From Draconibacterium sp. (GTDB lineage: Bacteria > Bacteroidota > Bacteroidia > Bacteroidales > Prolixibacteraceae), in contig WGCT01000408.1 of assembly GCA_015493625.1 (NCBI GenBank), positions 1-7,540 on the forward strand: a stretch of 7,540 nucleotides of DNA. The letters are read 5' to 3'. Every line of letters starts with the position of its first letter. Position 1 is the first letter of the stretch. Position numbers and translations under genes: made by a program. The notes below the pieces were generated by a model. That model did not search any database. It was not told where the DNA came from and saw only the letters and a program-made list of their open reading frames with translations. Shown here in pieces: positions 6,474 to 7,540 of the stretch.

Positions 6474-7540
6474 ATAAAAGGCAACTTTGTAACTTCTGCC
6501 GGAATGGTTTTATTCCTTATTTTCACAAAAACCTGAGTTCCGAAAGCTGTATATTCGCGAGCGATGTACCCCATTCCAATTCCTTTTCCCAAAACAGGCG
6601 ACATAGTTCCCGAGGTTACTTTGCCAATAACCGAACCAGCCTCGTTTAGCAATTCGTAACCGTGGCGAGGTATTCCCCTTTCGGTTAAAACAAAACCGCG
6701 CAAACGGCGTGTTACACCCTCTTTTTTCTGCATCATCAAAAACTCGCGGTCTATAAATTTCCGGTCGTGATTAAACTTGGTGATCCATCCCAATCCGGCT
6801 TCTATGGGCGAAGTGGTATCGTCAATGTCGTTACCATACAAGCAGTACCCCATCTCTAAACGCAGCGTATCGCGAGCTGCCAATCCAATGGGTTTAATAC
6901 CAAACTCTTCGCCTGCTTCAAAAATGGCATTCCATATTTTCTCTGCTACATCGTTCCTAAAATAGAGTTCAAATCCACCGGCACCCGTATATCCCGTTGC
7001 CGAGATAATTACATCGTCAACCCCTGCAAATTTGTCGGTTGTAAAAGTGTAAAATTTTATTTCCGAAAGGTTTACATCGGTTAATTTCTGAAGTGCTGCT
7101 ATTGCTTTTGGCCCTTGAATTGCCAACTGACTAATCGAATCGGATGCATTTTCCAATTCGGCACCCACATCGTTATGGCTCACCACCCAGTTCCAGTCTT
7201 TTTCAATATTAGAAGCATTTACAACCAACATATATTTTTCTTCCTCGTAATAATAAACCAGCAAATCGTCAACAATTCCACCTTTACCATTTGGAAAACA
7301 GCTGTATTGCGCCTGCCCTACTTTTAAATTCCGAGGGTCATTCGAAGTGATTTTATTTACCAAATCGAGTGCATTGGGGCCTTTTATCCAAAACTCGCCC
7401 ATATGCGAAACATCGAAAACTCCAACAGAATTACGAACCGTCATATGTTCGTCTTTTATTCCGCTATATTCTATTGGCATTTCGTAACCGGCAAATTCAA
7501 CCAATTTGGCTCCTAACTTCTTATGTATCTCATTAAATGC
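6470..7540 (-). CDS. gcvT: Glycine cleavage system T protein (aminomethyltransferase), N-terminus outside window
   Basis: The frame stays open to the right edge and gives 356 residues, starting [19 protein letters not shown]. Family members are about 360-365 residues, so only a few N-terminal residues are missing. TTG at 7504-7502 could be mistaken for a start but is an internal Leu codon, since the family-typical sequence continues upstream of it. The enzyme (EC 2.1.2.10) takes the aminomethyl group from the lipoylated H protein, releases ammonia and forms 5,10-methylene-tetrahydrofolate. Seen, in visible numbering: V-F-D-V-S-H-M-G-E (41-49), G-K-G-G-I-V-D-D-L (85-93) carrying the conserved catalytic Asp region, [12 protein letters not shown] in the folate-binding domain, [11 protein letters not shown], and a C-terminal barrel with T-S-G-T-M-S-P. 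The stop is TAG (6472-6470). It appears unrelated to the pump operon. Confidence 0.97.
   Translation of the reverse strand, partial: AFNEIHKKLGAKLVEFAGYEMPIEYSGIKDEHMTVRNSVGVFDVSHMGEFWIKGPNALDLVNKITSNDPRNLKVGQAQYSCFPNGKGGIVDDLLVYYYEEEKYMLVVNASNIEKDWNWVVSHNDVGAELENASDSISQLAIQGPKAIAALQKLTDVNLSEIKFYTFTTDKFAGVDDVIISATGYTGAGGFELYFRNDVAEKIWNAIFEAGEEFGIKPIGLAARDTLRLEMGYCLYGNDIDDTTSPIEAGLGWITKFNHDRKFIDREFLMMQKKEGVTRRLRGFVLTERGIPRHGYELLNEAGSVIGKVTSGTMSPVLGKGIGMGYIAREYTAFGTQVFVKIRNKTIPAEVTKLPFI
6501..6524 (+). terminator. possible weak intrinsic terminator for the pump operon, inside gcvT
   Basis: GGAAT (6501-6505) and ATTCC (6512-6516) pair around a 6-nt loop and are followed by TTATTTTC (6517-6524), 28 nt past the last permease stop. 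The stem is only 5 bp and the T-run is interrupted, and the sequence also codes for the end of gcvT. This is the best candidate seen for ending the + strand transcript, but it is weak. Confidence 0.2.

Overview
The window carries one tightly packed efflux or export operon on the + strand and, converging on it from the right, a glycine cleavage T-protein gene on the - strand. The organism looks like a Bacteroidota member, perhaps of the Marinilabiliales/Prolixibacteraceae type. The reasons are low to moderate GC, A-rich leaders without a Shine-Dalgarno GGAGG before any start, heavy use of TCG and AAA/ATA codons, and protein wording typical of that phylum. The genus assignment is an inference.

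Layout: 1-376 is the C-terminal part of a TetR-type regulator. It is followed after 11 nt by a TolC-type outer-membrane channel (388-1653), then a lipoprotein-type HlyD/YbhG-like periplasmic adaptor (1687-2568). Next come two separate ABC ATPases (2599-3501 and 3517-4239) and two ABC-2 permeases (4251-5351 and 5361-6473). Gaps are 11, 33, 30, 15, 11 and 9 nt, with no convincing promoter or terminator between genes, so one transcript is likely. The order matches the E. coli cecR-ybhG-ybhF-ybhS-ybhR locus, with two differences: a dedicated TolC is built in, and the double ATPase YbhF is split into two genes. Together the products would form a complete envelope-spanning pump (ATPase pair, permease pair, adaptor, outer-membrane channel) under a co-transcribed TetR sensor. 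The substrate cannot be read from the sequence.

The right part (6470-7540, - strand) is gcvT, complete at its stop but running off the window at its 5' end. Its stop codon overlaps the stop of the last permease by 4 nt, so the two transcription units converge with no intergenic space.

The most interesting signal is in the two ATPases. The first lacks the Q-loop glutamine and the switch histidine, and the second lacks the LSGG signature. All three losses fall on the same composite ATP site of a predicted heterodimer, leaving one intact site and one degenerate site. I see no mobile element, CRISPR array, tRNA or rRNA, and no clearly unknown system.
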